A stretch of 13,937 nt of DNA from NCBI GenBank assembly GCA_947464365.1, contig CANHWS010000059.1:1-13937 (forward strand). Direction: 5' to 3'. The notes beneath the pieces were generated by a model. It did not search any database, was not told where the DNA came from, and was given only the letters and a program-made list of their open reading frames with translations. Each line of letters opens with the position of its first letter. Within the stretch, counting starts at the first letter, position 1. Shown here piece by piece: positions 1 through 7,942 of this stretch. The DNA comes from Cytophagaceae bacterium. Lineage in GTDB: Bacteria; Bacteroidota; Bacteroidia; Cytophagales; Flexibacteraceae. A program made the position numbers and the translations under genes.

Positions 1-65
1 ATTGTCTACTAGTGGATTTTTAAACCTCAGAACTATTCTCAAGGGTATCATGCTAGGACTTTCAG

Positions 66-101
66 AAAAAAAAACACCCCCACATTGCTGCAGGGGTGTT
101 T
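66..101 (-). terminator. Intrinsic terminator of the lipoprotein gene
   Basis: Read on the minus strand, a perfect 9-bp stem (arms 93-101 and 72-80, sequence AAACACCCC/GGGGTGTTT) encloses a 12-nt loop and runs directly into a run of nine T (66-74, partly shared with the stem foot). It lies 56 bp past the stop codon of the lipoprotein gene on the same strand. The GC-rich stem plus long T tract is the classical rho-independent layout. The A tract on the plus-strand 5' side could let it work in both directions, but I see no plus-strand gene entering it. Confidence 0.78.
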
Positions 102-156
102 CGGGATTTTCAAGCTAATCTGGATGTCAACTAGCGTTGGCTAGCTGAGGCCGTGA

Positions 157-1101
157 TTATTGCTGGATTTTGTAGCTAACGTTGATCTCACCGGTGCGAC
201 CTGTACCAGTCATTACCGAATTGATCACCATAAGACCATGTTTGCCTTCAGCAGTTTTGAATACCAGGGTGCTTCCTGCAGTCAGATTACCAACACGTGA
301 GTTAACACGGCCGCTAAGGCCAGCATTTGCAGCACCAGACAATACGTAAGAGGTATTGGTAGAAGCACCAGCGGTACCTGCATTAAAGGCGGAAGCCAAA
401 TCTGAGGCAGTTAGGTAATCAGAAATCTTAGCACCGCTAGAAAGCCAAATTTGAGTTGCTTTCTTGGTAGCCCAAGGACCAACTTCAGCCGCGTAAGGCT
501 CTGTTGTGCCAGTAAACCAGTTGTCAGGCGCCATCAAGATGCCACCAACAGTGTTACCAACAGCAAATCCAAGGTCAACAGCACCAGGGCTATTACCAGC
601 CTGAATAATGGTCCAAGTAGCGCCAGTTGATAGCGTAATGAAGGTTTTGCTTGTGTTGTCAATCAATGGAGCGGTAAGGATGGTAGCTTGGTAACGGCTC
701 AAGGTTTTGTTGAGGGTCACGATAGCACTATCTGCACCACCAGAGGTACTACGAACTTTCAACTTCCAGGTGCTGCCAGAGGCAATACCAGAGGTCAAAA
801 TAGTGAAGGTAGTATCACCAACTTGTGTCGGAGACTCAGCACCAACTGTGGTCGATGAAAATCCCTTAACCGAACGGAGTAGGTTAGATCCACCTTTAGT
901 GAAACGCACACGTAGTGTATCACCATCGGCATACTCAACCGAAACGTTTTTGCCGTTTACAGTTGCGTTGCCATTAACACTAGCTACTGTTACGGTAGCG
1001 TTGCTGCTAGGTGCAGCATCATCTTTTTTGCTACACGAGCTCACAAAGGCCATAGCGGCAACGCCGGCTGCTACGGTAAATAATCGAAGAGTGTTTTTCA
1101 T
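157..1101 (-). CDS. Predicted surface-exposed lipoprotein of unknown function, 314 aa
   Basis: The ATG at 1101 is chosen over a longer in-frame reading from 1140 because it directly starts a lipoprotein signal peptide: basic start (MKNTLR), a hydrophobic core, and a lipobox VSSC with Cys23. The residues after Cys are SKKDD. In several Bacteroidota, acidic residues just after the lipidated Cys act as a lipoprotein export signal to the cell surface, so surface display is inferred. The mature part is Thr/Ser/Gly/Ala-rich and looks all-beta: an Ig-like N-terminal half (about 32-130), then a region with RYQATILTA, an AAPDNWF-like stretch and a C-terminal block (TAGSTLVFKTAEGKHGLMVINS). From memory this pattern recurs in uncharacterised Bacteroidota lipoproteins. 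No enzyme motif is visible and I assign no function. It is monocistronic, with a promoter at 1165-1198 and a terminator at 66-101, and is separated from the pump operon by that operon's own terminators. Confidence 0.85.
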   Translation of the reverse strand: MKNTLRLFTVAAGVAAMAFVSSCSKKDDAAPSSNATVTVASVNGNATVNGKNVSVEYADGDTLRVRFTKGGSNLLRSVKGFSSTTVGAESPTQVGDTTFTILTSGIASGSTWKLKVRSTSGGADSAIVTLNKTLSRYQATILTAPLIDNTSKTFITLSTGATWTIIQAGNSPGAVDLGFAVGNTVGGILMAPDNWFTGTTEPYAAEVGPWATKKATQIWLSSGAKISDYLTASDLASAFNAGTAGASTNTSYVLSGAANAGLSGRVNSRVGNLTAGSTLVFKTAEGKHGLMVINSVMTGTGRTGEINVSYKIQQ

Positions 1102-1164
1102 ATTCTTTTGAAGATTTTGTGGGTGTACGGACAGCACCACTTTGGTGATGACCTAAACCTAATG

Positions 1165-1198
1165 CAAAGATACGCAAATACAGTGCCTTGTTTCCAAA
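1165..1198 (-). promoter_or_regulatory. Bacteroidota-type promoter of the lipoprotein gene
   Basis: On the minus strand a perfect -7 box TATCTTTG (1165-1172, consensus TAnnTTTG) is preceded by TTTG (1195-1198) with a 22-bp spacer, inside the 17-23 bp range described for Bacteroidota sigma-70 (sigA/RpoD) promoters. The start codon lies about 64 bp downstream. Immediately upstream of the TTTG sit two copies of GTTAAGG (1201-1207 and 1210-1216), spaced 9 bp start to start, a possible activator site. Confidence 0.65.
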
Positions 1199-1303
1199 CG
1201 CCTTAACATCCTTAACTAGGCAACAATAAAGCGTACCCAATTTTTTAATCTCGGCAACAGGCTACCACATTTCCCAAAATGGCCCCATTGTCCCCCAAAT
1301 AAA

Positions 1304-1333
1304 CAATCCTGACCAAATCAGGGGTCAGGATTG
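1304..1333 (-). terminator. Intrinsic terminator at the end of the efflux operon
   Basis: A perfect 11-bp inverted repeat (1304-1314 and 1323-1333, CAATCCTGACC/GGTCAGGATTG) with an 8-nt loop is followed on the minus strand by TTTATTT. It lies about 100 bp beyond the pump stop codon and upstream of the lipoprotein promoter, so it should insulate the two units. The T tract is interrupted, so termination may be incomplete. Confidence 0.65.
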
Positions 1334-1354
1334 AGTGCAAGATTAAAAAGGAAG

Positions 1355-1414
1355 AATAGTTAGGAACACTATTTTGGCTTAACAACCACGGCAAGGCCCG
1401 ATCGGACACTTGCC
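1355..1414 (-). promoter_or_regulatory. Two further hairpins in the 3' UTR of the pump gene
   Basis: About 16 nt past the pump stop codon, the minus strand reads GGCAAG-T-GTCC-GATC-GGGC-CTTGCC (1390-1414): a ten-pair stem with one T bulge, one G-T pair and a GATC tetraloop. A second hairpin, AATAGT/ACTATT with a 7-nt loop, lies at 1355-1373. Neither is followed by a clean T tract, so I read them as possible 3'-end stabilisers or transcript-processing structures ahead of the terminator at 1304-1333, not as terminators. Confidence 0.45.
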
Positions 1415-1429
1415 CTAGGCTGGGCATGA

Positions 1430-4400
1430 TTACATACCTAAATTATGTATATCGGTGGCTTTAGCGTCTGACTCAGCAGCTGAAAGCGTCGTATCATGTG
1501 GGCCATCCTTGCGAAAACGCTGCTTGATCCGCTCCACAATCCAGTACTGACTAGGGACAATAATCAAGGTCAGGAACGTTGCGAAAGTGATACCGTAGAT
1601 AATGGCCCAGGCCAGTGGTCCCCAGAACAAAGCACTATCACCACCTAGGAAGAACTGCGGATCAAGCTCGGTGAACAAGGTCGCAAAGTTGATGTTAACA
1701 CCCATCGCTAGCGGAATCAGACCCAATACTGCTGCACTGGCCGTCAACAACACAGGGGTAAGGCGGATAGCACCAGCCTCGATGATCGCAGTACGGGTTG
1801 GGATACCACGGCTCCGGAGCTCGTCCGTGAACTCGATCAGGAGGATTCCGTTCTTGACCACAATACCTGCCAAGGCAATAATGCCGACACCTGTCATGAC
1901 GATACTAAAAGTCATGTTGAAGGCCATAAAGCCCAGCAACACACCTATCAACGATAGCACCACAGTACCCAGGATAATGAGTGGTTTGCTCATCGAGTTG
2001 AATTGTGCAACCAAAATCAGCAAGATCAGGCCAATGGCACTCAACAATGCACCTACCAAGAAACTACCAGTCTCTTCTTGTTGCTCTTGCTGTCCTGTTA
2101 GTTTGACGGTATAACCCGTTGGGATGCTCATGTCAGCAACTACGCCTTTGACATCTGCTACCACATCGTTGGCATTAAACCCTGTCAGGACGTTACTGCT
2201 TACAGTATTGGTCCGGATCTGGTTTTTGCGGTTGATGCTACTATAGCTGCTTGTGTATTTTACTTTGACCAACGAGCTTAGTGGCACTTGGCGGAAAGTC
2301 CCGAAAGCCATATCCAAAAATCCAATCTGGACATTCAGTAGATCCTCGATGCGTTTGCGTTGGTTTGGTGCCACCCGCACCATGATCTTGTACTCATCAT
2401 CATCAGCGCGGAACTTGCTGGCCTCTTTACCATACAAAGCAGTCCTGATCTCAAGTGCAATCTGGGCAGTGCTGATACCTTCGCGCGTTGCTTTCTCTTT
2501 GTCAATCTCGACCAATATTTCTGGTTTATTCAGCTTCAGATCCGATTTTAGATCCTCAATGCCCTGTACACCAGCTTTGGCAATTGCCTCACGCAAATCC
2601 TTTTCTAGTTTCTGGAGGACAACAAAGTCTTCGCCAGCGATCTCGATGTTAACAGGTTTTTCGGTTGGTGGCCCGCCTTGCTCCTTGTCCACCGCAATCT
2701 GGACACCCGGGATTTGGCCTACAGAGGCTCTCACTTTGGACAAGTAGGCCTCAGTCGAAACGCCATTCCGGTGGTTAAACTCCACAAACGAGACCGAAAC
2801 TTTGCCTTTATGCGGCGTTGTTGTACGGTCAGGATTGTTAGCCTCGCCTGCACCGATACCCACATTGCTGATCACAGACTTCACAATCGGGTTGTTCGGC
2901 CCAAGGACACGCAAGACCCTACGTTCGGCAATCCGGGTTACAGAGTCTGTTACCGAGGCATCCGTACCGATCGGTAGCTGGACATAGACATAGATAAAGT
3001 TAGGTTCGTTCTCGGGGAAGAAGTTAGACTTAGGCTGTACGATGGCCGTCAGGACAAACGTGCCAATCAGCAATCCAACAGTACCTACCAAGAAGAACAC
3101 TGGGCGATAACCTTGTATAATCCAAGAAAGCAAACTACGATACCCCCGCATAAATGCTGGCAAGGTTGTGTGCTGGAAGTAGTAGATCATGGCACGGAAC
3201 GCGTACTCGTTAACGAGATACAGGACAATGGCCAAGACCATAAAGTTGCCCCATCCTGGCCCAAGTAGATAGGCGAGGATAGTGATCACACCCATGACAG
3301 ATAGGTTCCGGACCACCTTTTTGAACGGTGTACGTTTGCCATCATCATCTTTAGTTTGCATAAAGCTGACCGCAAACACAGGGTTAATCACGAAGGCTAC
3401 AAAGAGCGATGCAAACAGCGTGATGATCAACGTGACTGGCAAGTACTTCATGAACTCACCGATCAGGCCAGGCCAGAACAGCAAGGGGAAGAAGGGCGCA
3501 ATCGTCGTCAGCGTACCACTTAAGACGGGGACAAATACCTCTCCTGCAGCCATCTTGGCCGCCTTCAAGATCCCCCACTCAGGATGGTCATGGAATAATC
3601 GGTGGGTGTTCTCGATCACGACAATCGCATCATCCACCACAATACCGAGCGCCAGCAGGAAGCTGAACATCACGATCATGTTGAGGGAGTAGCCCAGTAG
3701 CGGCATCACCAGGAAAGCAACCAATACCGAAAGCGGAACGGATAGTCCAACGAAAAAGGCATTGGTAACCCCCATAAAGAACATCAGGACTAAAACCACA
3801 AACACAAAGCCGATGATCACTGAGTTAATGAGCTCGTTCAGCTGGTTCTTCGTGAAGTCAGCTTGGTCGCCAGTAACAGTGATTTTTACACCCGATGGGA
3901 ACTTTTCGGCCTTTAGTTTGGCGACTAGGCTCTCGATTTTCTCAGAGGCATCGATCAGGTTCTCGCCACTGCGTTTGATAACGTTAAGTGTGATAACCGC
4001 CTTACCATCAAGCCTAGCGTAATCTTGTTTTTCGGCAAAGCCGTCCACAATGGTCGAAATTTCCTTCAGAAATTTGGTCTGCCCCCTCGAGCCGCGCAAG
4101 ATGACATTCTCTAAGTCCGACATCTTCCGGAACTCGCCAGTAACACGCAGGGTACGGCGCAGGTCACCAACCCGTAGCTCGCCACCAGAGATATTGACGT
4201 TTTCGCGTTGCAAGGAGGCCGCAATATCATTAAAGCTCAGGCCAGCTGCCTGCATGCGGTACAGGTCAACATCGATCTGGATTTCACGCTCAAGCGCACC
4301 AATCATGTCTGCACGGGTGATCTCGGGCAGGGCCTCGATTTCGTCCTGCATTGTTTCGGCATAACGCTTCAGTTTGTCCAGCGGGAAGTCCCCTGCAATG

Positions 4401-4843
4401 TTCACCTGCATGATCGGGAACTCGCTAAAGTCCACTTCCTGCACGGCAGGGTCATTGTCTAGGTCGGTAGGGAGCTCAGCACGGGCTTTGTCAACTGCAT
4501 CCTGTACGCGTTGTTTGGCGATCGGTACCGCAACATTGGTCTTGAACTCGACCATCACAAGGCTAAAGTCTGACACCGAGTTGCTCGTTACCTTCTTGAC
4601 CCCTTGGGTGGATTTGAGTTGTTTCTCGATCTGTTTGGTCACGAGGTTCTCGACATCAGCAGGGCTATTGCCAGGGTAGATGGTACTGACCACAATGGTC
4701 GGCACGACGATGTCCGGGAACTGCTCTTTCGGTAGCTGTCCGTAGATGAACAAACCAGCCAAGCAGATGATCGCCGTGAAAAAATAGATGGTGGTCTTGT
4801 TGTCAAGACTCCATGACGTGGGTTTGAATTCTTTGATATCCAT
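1430..4843 (-). CDS. RND-family (HAE1-type) efflux pump, inner-membrane permease, 1137 aa
   Basis: Proton-driven trimeric transporter that moves drugs or other amphiphiles from periplasm and membrane into the tripartite channel. The AcrB-type plan is visible: TM1 (about 18-36), porter loop with the conserved QLPKEQFPDI and YPGNSPADVE motifs (36-335), TM2-TM6 (336-495), TM7 (581-602), second porter loop (603-925) and TM8-TM12 (926-1103). The proton-relay residues are present: D404-D405 in TM4 (GIVVDDAIVVIENTHR) and K997 in TM10 (GIVVKNGILLIEF). It is longer than AcrB (about 1050 aa), mostly through 30-45 extra residues between TM6 and TM7 containing two hydrophobic runs. I recall this insert in other Bacteroidota HAE1 pumps. 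No Met-rich metal-binding pattern is evident, so multidrug export is likelier than Cu/Ag export. Last gene of the operon, 134 bp after the adaptor. Substrate cannot be told from sequence. Confidence 0.95.
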   Translation of the reverse strand: MDIKEFKPTSWSLDNKTTIYFFTAIICLAGLFIYGQLPKEQFPDIVVPTIVVSTIYPGNSPADVENLVTKQIEKQLKSTQGVKKVTSNSVSDFSLVMVEFKTNVAVPIAKQRVQDAVDKARAELPTDLDNDPAVQEVDFSEFPIMQVNIAGDFPLDKLKRYAETMQDEIEALPEITRADMIGALEREIQIDVDLYRMQAAGLSFNDIAASLQRENVNISGGELRVGDLRRTLRVTGEFRKMSDLENVILRGSRGQTKFLKEISTIVDGFAEKQDYARLDGKAVITLNVIKRSGENLIDASEKIESLVAKLKAEKFPSGVKITVTGDQADFTKNQLNELINSVIIGFVFVVLVLMFFMGVTNAFFVGLSVPLSVLVAFLVMPLLGYSLNMIVMFSFLLALGIVVDDAIVVIENTHRLFHDHPEWGILKAAKMAAGEVFVPVLSGTLTTIAPFFPLLFWPGLIGEFMKYLPVTLIITLFASLFVAFVINPVFAVSFMQTKDDDGKRTPFKKVVRNLSVMGVITILAYLLGPGWGNFMVLAIVLYLVNEYAFRAMIYYFQHTTLPAFMRGYRSLLSWIIQGYRPVFFLVGTVGLLIGTFVLTAIVQPKSNFFPENEPNFIYVYVQLPIGTDASVTDSVTRIAERRVLRVLGPNNPIVKSVISNVGIGAGEANNPDRTTTPHKGKVSVSFVEFNHRNGVSTEAYLSKVRASVGQIPGVQIAVDKEQGGPPTEKPVNIEIAGEDFVVLQKLEKDLREAIAKAGVQGIEDLKSDLKLNKPEILVEIDKEKATREGISTAQIALEIRTALYGKEASKFRADDDEYKIMVRVAPNQRKRIEDLLNVQIGFLDMAFGTFRQVPLSSLVKVKYTSSYSSINRKNQIRTNTVSSNVLTGFNANDVVADVKGVVADMSIPTGYTVKLTGQQEQQEETGSFLVGALLSAIGLILLILVAQFNSMSKPLIILGTVVLSLIGVLLGFMAFNMTFSIVMTGVGIIALAGIVVKNGILLIEFTDELRSRGIPTRTAIIEAGAIRLTPVLLTASAAVLGLIPLAMGVNINFATLFTELDPQFFLGGDSALFWGPLAWAIIYGITFATFLTLIIVPSQYWIVERIKQRFRKDGPHDTTLSAAESDAKATDIHNLGM

Positions 4844-4936
4844 ATAGCTCAGGGTATGGCGTCAGACCATCCGCTGTTAAGCAATCTGATAGGAGATGAT
4901 AGTGGTGTTTAGACCTATGGAGACATGGCAAACCAA

Positions 4937-4973
4937 GCCCTCAGCGCGAGCTGTTGACAAGTCAACCGAGGGC
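4937..4973 (-). promoter_or_regulatory. Structured intercistronic element between adaptor and pump genes
   Basis: Starting about 5 nt after the adaptor stop codon, the minus strand has an outer stem GCCCTC (4968-4973) / GAGGGC (4937-4942). Inside are a hairpin from GTTGACTTGTCAAC (4953-4966, 6-bp arms, 2-nt centre) and a small one from AGCTCGCGCT (4943-4952). Together they could form a three-way junction. There is no T tract, so it is not a standard terminator; an RNA processing or stability element that sets the adaptor:pump ratio is one reading, and a DNA operator with TTGAC half-sites is another. Confidence 0.45.
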
Positions 4974-4977
4974 CTGA

Positions 4978-6174
4978 CTATTTGCTTGAAGCCTCGTTTT
5001 CGACCGTAATTGGCTGACCATCAACTAGGTCTTCGCCACCTGCCGTGACCAGCTCATCGCCTGTTGCTAGGCCAGATTTTATCTGGACCTTGCCACCGTA
5101 GGATAAACCCGTTTCGACAATGTGCTGGACAGCAATAGTCTTGTTGGCCTTGGTGCCTTTGGTGAACAACATTTTGCCACGTTCGGTATTCTGGATCAGG
5201 TTTTCGTCGATGACGATGACGTCTTTTAGCGATATGTCATTGATGCTGAGCACAGCAATCATGTTCGGGCGGACTTTGGCATTGTTGGCAGGCAACTTGA
5301 CCTCGATCGTAAATGTGCGACTGATGGGGTCCACCGAGCGGCTCACGAACGAAATCACACCACTAATCCGTTGGTTGATATCTGGTAGATAGACCTCTAC
5401 TTTTTTGCCTTCGTCCACTAGGTCGATGTAGCTATCAGCAACCTTGGCCGTGGCCTTCAGCTGGCTAGAGTTCACAACACGGAAGACACCATAGCCTGGG
5501 GCAGCCATTTCGCCTTCTTTGACATTAACCGCATCAATGACCCCACTGATAGGGCTCGTGATTTTGGTCAGTGCGATCTGGGACTTGAGCGTACTGATCC
5601 TGTTTTCGACAGCCTCTTTGTTGGACTTGGCATTGATGTACTGGATCTCAGAGCCAATTTTCTGTTCCCAGAGTTTGGCTTGTTTTTCATATACCGTAGT
5701 TGCAAGGTCCAACTGGGTTTGTGCCTCGGCAAGGCCAGCGACCATGGTGCTAGCGTCGGTTTCGGCCAGTACTTGGCCAGCGCGCACCGCTTGGCCTTCA
5801 CGCGCGTATACCTTGGTGACCACACCGCCCATTTTGGCATTGACCTGAACGTTGTTCTCAGCATCAACACTTCCTTGGAGCTCCACAAAATGATCTAGGG
5901 TTGTAGTTGCTACGGTCGTTGTCGCAACAACAAGGTTTTTCATCTCATTGGCTTTGGCTGGGTCTAGCGTAGCGATTTCGCTCTCTAGTTTCTTGACCTT
6001 GTCAGTCAACTCGATGAGTTTTTGTTTGGCCTCGGCCAATTCGGCCTTTTTGGTTTCTAGCACCGGTTGTTTGACACAGGAGCTAAGCCCAGTAGTCAGG
6101 AGGAAGGCCAACAACAACATCAGGATGTATGATCGTGAGGTGTTGAGGGTGGATATAGAATGAGAAGTTTTCAT
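4978..6174 (-). CDS. Membrane-fusion (periplasmic adaptor) lipoprotein of the RND pump, 398 aa
   Basis: AcrA/MexA-type adaptor that links the inner-membrane pump to the outer-membrane channel. A signal sequence (about 15-32) ends in the lipobox LSSC with Cys33, so the protein is lipid-anchored; the following residues VKQPVLE carry no early acidic run, consistent with periplasmic retention. Residues ~38-75 (ETKKAELAEAKQKL... to DPAKA) form a heptad-like coiled coil ahead of the usual core, which is an extra. The core then follows: a barrel-sandwich (lipoyl) half motif (VNAKMGGVVTKVYAREGQAVRAGQVLAE, ~110-138), the alpha-hairpin (~140-205), the second lipoyl half (ITSPISGVIDAVNVKEGEMA, ~206-226), the beta-barrel with VDPISRTFTIEV (~283-294) and the membrane-proximal domain. 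It lies 287 bp after the channel gene and 134 bp before the pump gene. The family assignment is firm. Confidence 0.93.
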   Translation of the reverse strand: MKTSHSISTLNTSRSYILMLLLAFLLTTGLSSCVKQPVLETKKAELAEAKQKLIELTDKVKKLESEIATLDPAKANEMKNLVVATTTVATTTLDHFVELQGSVDAENNVQVNAKMGGVVTKVYAREGQAVRAGQVLAETDASTMVAGLAEAQTQLDLATTVYEKQAKLWEQKIGSEIQYINAKSNKEAVENRISTLKSQIALTKITSPISGVIDAVNVKEGEMAAPGYGVFRVVNSSQLKATAKVADSYIDLVDEGKKVEVYLPDINQRISGVISFVSRSVDPISRTFTIEVKLPANNAKVRPNMIAVLSINDISLKDVIVIDENLIQNTERGKMLFTKGTKANKTIAVQHIVETGLSYGGKVQIKSGLATGDELVTAGGEDLVDGQPITVENEASSK

Positions 6175-6461
6175 ATAACGAGTTGCTTGTCTGAGTCAGG
6201 CAGGTGGACTATGATGAAACAGCGCACCAGATTGATGATAAGAGCGGATTGTAGCAGATCTAGAAGGGTAGGCAGTTTAGCGAAGGCAGAAGATTTTTTC
6301 TTACAAACCGGCTGCATGGGCCTAGTCCTCAATCACTGCAATTGGTATTGAAACTTTGGGGTAATCGGTACTAGTTCGGGTGATCGTGGTTTGATTATGT
6401 TGCAAAAGCAGTCCCAGACTACCATTAGCCCTAGGCCAACAGGCAAGTCAGGACGAGAACA
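6175..6461 (-). other. Non-coding gap between channel and adaptor genes
   Basis: This 287-bp gap is unusually long for the inside of an efflux operon. I find no credible ORF: a 63-codon plus-strand frame here lacks a promoter and has a low-quality composition. The nearest promoter-like string is TGCTTTTG on the minus strand (6403-6410), one base off TAnnTTTG, but the closest upstream TTG is 26 bp away, beyond the usual spacing. Only small inverted repeats are present. It may be a long 5' UTR or the scar of a lost gene. Confidence 0.5.
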
Positions 6462-7895
6462 TTACTCCATGTAAAGTGTCCCTGCTGCTTTTTGCTGATC
6501 TACTTTGGCAATCAGCAAATCATAAACAGCATTGAAATAGTTGATTTGGGCCTCCTTCAGCTGAGACTCCGCAGTCGTGACCTCTAGGTTGCTGCCAACC
6601 CCTTGGGTGTACTTAACCTTTGATACCCGCACAACCTCAGTGGCCAGATCCATATTGCGTTTCTGGATCAACATAGTCTCTTGGGCATTCTTGAGGCTGG
6701 TATTGGCAGATACCACTTGTAGGTCGATACCTTGTTTGATGGTCTCGAACCCATTTTCGGCCTTCCGTATGTTAATCTTCTTCTGCTGGGCTTGGTGATA
6801 GCGGCTAAAACCATCAAAAATTGGCACCTGCAAGCTGACGGCTAACTGATCGTAATAGAACCACCGCTTAGACTTAGGCAGATTTGTAATGTCAGAGGCT
6901 GCAGTGTTGCTACCAAGCGAAAACTGACCAACCAAACGTGGCAAATAGCCCGCATTCACATTCTGTAAATCAAGCTCTGCTAAGCGTTTTTGGGTCTGCA
7001 GGGTCGAGTATTCGATCCTTTTGGTATAGTCAATCAATTCCGGATTGATGACCTCTAGCTTCAGACCACTTTCGGTGATTTTGTCCGTCAGGGTCATACC
7101 CTCACGTTGTGGGTAGCTCATCTGGAACTTGAGGAGCTGCTCGCTTAGCTCGACCAAGCGGCGGGTTTTATCCCGCTCTGACAACAAGTTGTTGCGGGTC
7201 ACCTCAAGGCGATCAACGTCCAGCTTTTCGGCAAACCCAGTGTTATACAATGCCTTGATCTCTCGCATGGTGCTATCAAGGCGGATGATGTTCAGGTCAA
7301 ACAAACCAAGCCGCTCGCGGTTAACCAAGACACCGTAATAGGCCTTGGTTACGTTTTCGGCAATTGTGATTTTGCTAGCCTCTAGGTTCTTTTGGGCCAG
7401 TTCGATGTAGGTCTGGCTTGCCTTGATCCCGATCAGGTAGCTACCGTCAAACAACAATTGTTGCCACTGCAGCTGTGCACTGAGGGTATGCGGTAGCTGC
7501 AGGCCAAAGGCCACAACATCGCCATTACCTAACATCGGGGTATAAAACGGCGAACCTAGCTCGTTCTCCAAAACAAATTTCTGGACGTTGTAGGTGTTGG
7601 CATAGTTGGCAGTACCACTGATTTGTGGCAAACCAATCGCAATAATCTCCTTGACCTTGTGCTGCGAGGCCGTGACATCAAGGGCTGCGTTCTTGGTTGT
7701 GAAGTTGTTCTCGATGGCATAGCTAATGGCCTCTCGGAGCGAAAAACTTGATTTGGACCCGACCAACTTAGTATCAGGACGAGCTTGAGCGATTGCATTG
7801 GTGGCCAACAGGCCCAGCGCCATCGCTATCGTCAGCACACCAGCTCCGGTCTGTTTCAGCAGTCGGGTCCAATAATGCAAAGTATTGATTGTCAT
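6462..7895 (-). CDS. TolC/OprM-type outer-membrane efflux channel, 477 aa
   Basis: Outer-membrane exit duct of the tripartite pump. The reading frame extends to 7931, but that codon is TTG; the ATG at 7895 gives a well-formed signal peptide (basic n-region RLLK, hydrophobic core LTIAMALGLLA, cleavage probably after AIA, near residue 36). The mature protein shows the two outer-membrane-efflux-protein repeats typical of the family: LREAISYAIENN, a long helical tract and VTKAYYGVLVNRERLGL in the first half, and a second repeat from about residue 270 with DLQNVNAGYLPRL, VSLQVPIFDGFSRYHQ, and a helical tail ending VTTAESQLKEAQINYFNAVYDLLIAKVDQQKAAGTL. Length is normal for the family. No Cys lipidation site is seen, unlike OprM. 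It is the first structural gene after tetR (111-bp gap), the usual Bacteroidota order. Confidence 0.94.
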   Translation of the reverse strand: MTINTLHYWTRLLKQTGAGVLTIAMALGLLATNAIAQARPDTKLVGSKSSFSLREAISYAIENNFTTKNAALDVTASQHKVKEIIAIGLPQISGTANYANTYNVQKFVLENELGSPFYTPMLGNGDVVAFGLQLPHTLSAQLQWQQLLFDGSYLIGIKASQTYIELAQKNLEASKITIAENVTKAYYGVLVNRERLGLFDLNIIRLDSTMREIKALYNTGFAEKLDVDRLEVTRNNLLSERDKTRRLVELSEQLLKFQMSYPQREGMTLTDKITESGLKLEVINPELIDYTKRIEYSTLQTQKRLAELDLQNVNAGYLPRLVGQFSLGSNTAASDITNLPKSKRWFYYDQLAVSLQVPIFDGFSRYHQAQQKKINIRKAENGFETIKQGIDLQVVSANTSLKNAQETMLIQKRNMDLATEVVRVSKVKYTQGVGSNLEVTTAESQLKEAQINYFNAVYDLLIAKVDQQKAAGTLYME

Positions 7896-7942
7896 AAGGT
7901 TATCGTGGAATAGGATTGATTGTGGGCGCAAATTGGGGTGTG

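Noticed and set aside
1602..4679. Many plus-strand frames of 60-170 codons opposite the pump gene.
   Set aside because: Their translations are Ser/Arg/Thr-rich mirror products of a strongly coding minus strand, with no family motif; the RND protein explains the whole interval.
6403..6410. TGCTTTTG on the minus strand as a -7 box for the adaptor and pump genes.
   Set aside because: One mismatch to TAnnTTTG in the critical TA, and the nearest TTG is 26 bp upstream, outside the usual spacing.
7896..7931. N-terminal extension of the channel protein to a TTG at 7931.
   Set aside because: It would put 12 extra residues before an otherwise standard signal peptide; the ATG at 7895 fits better.
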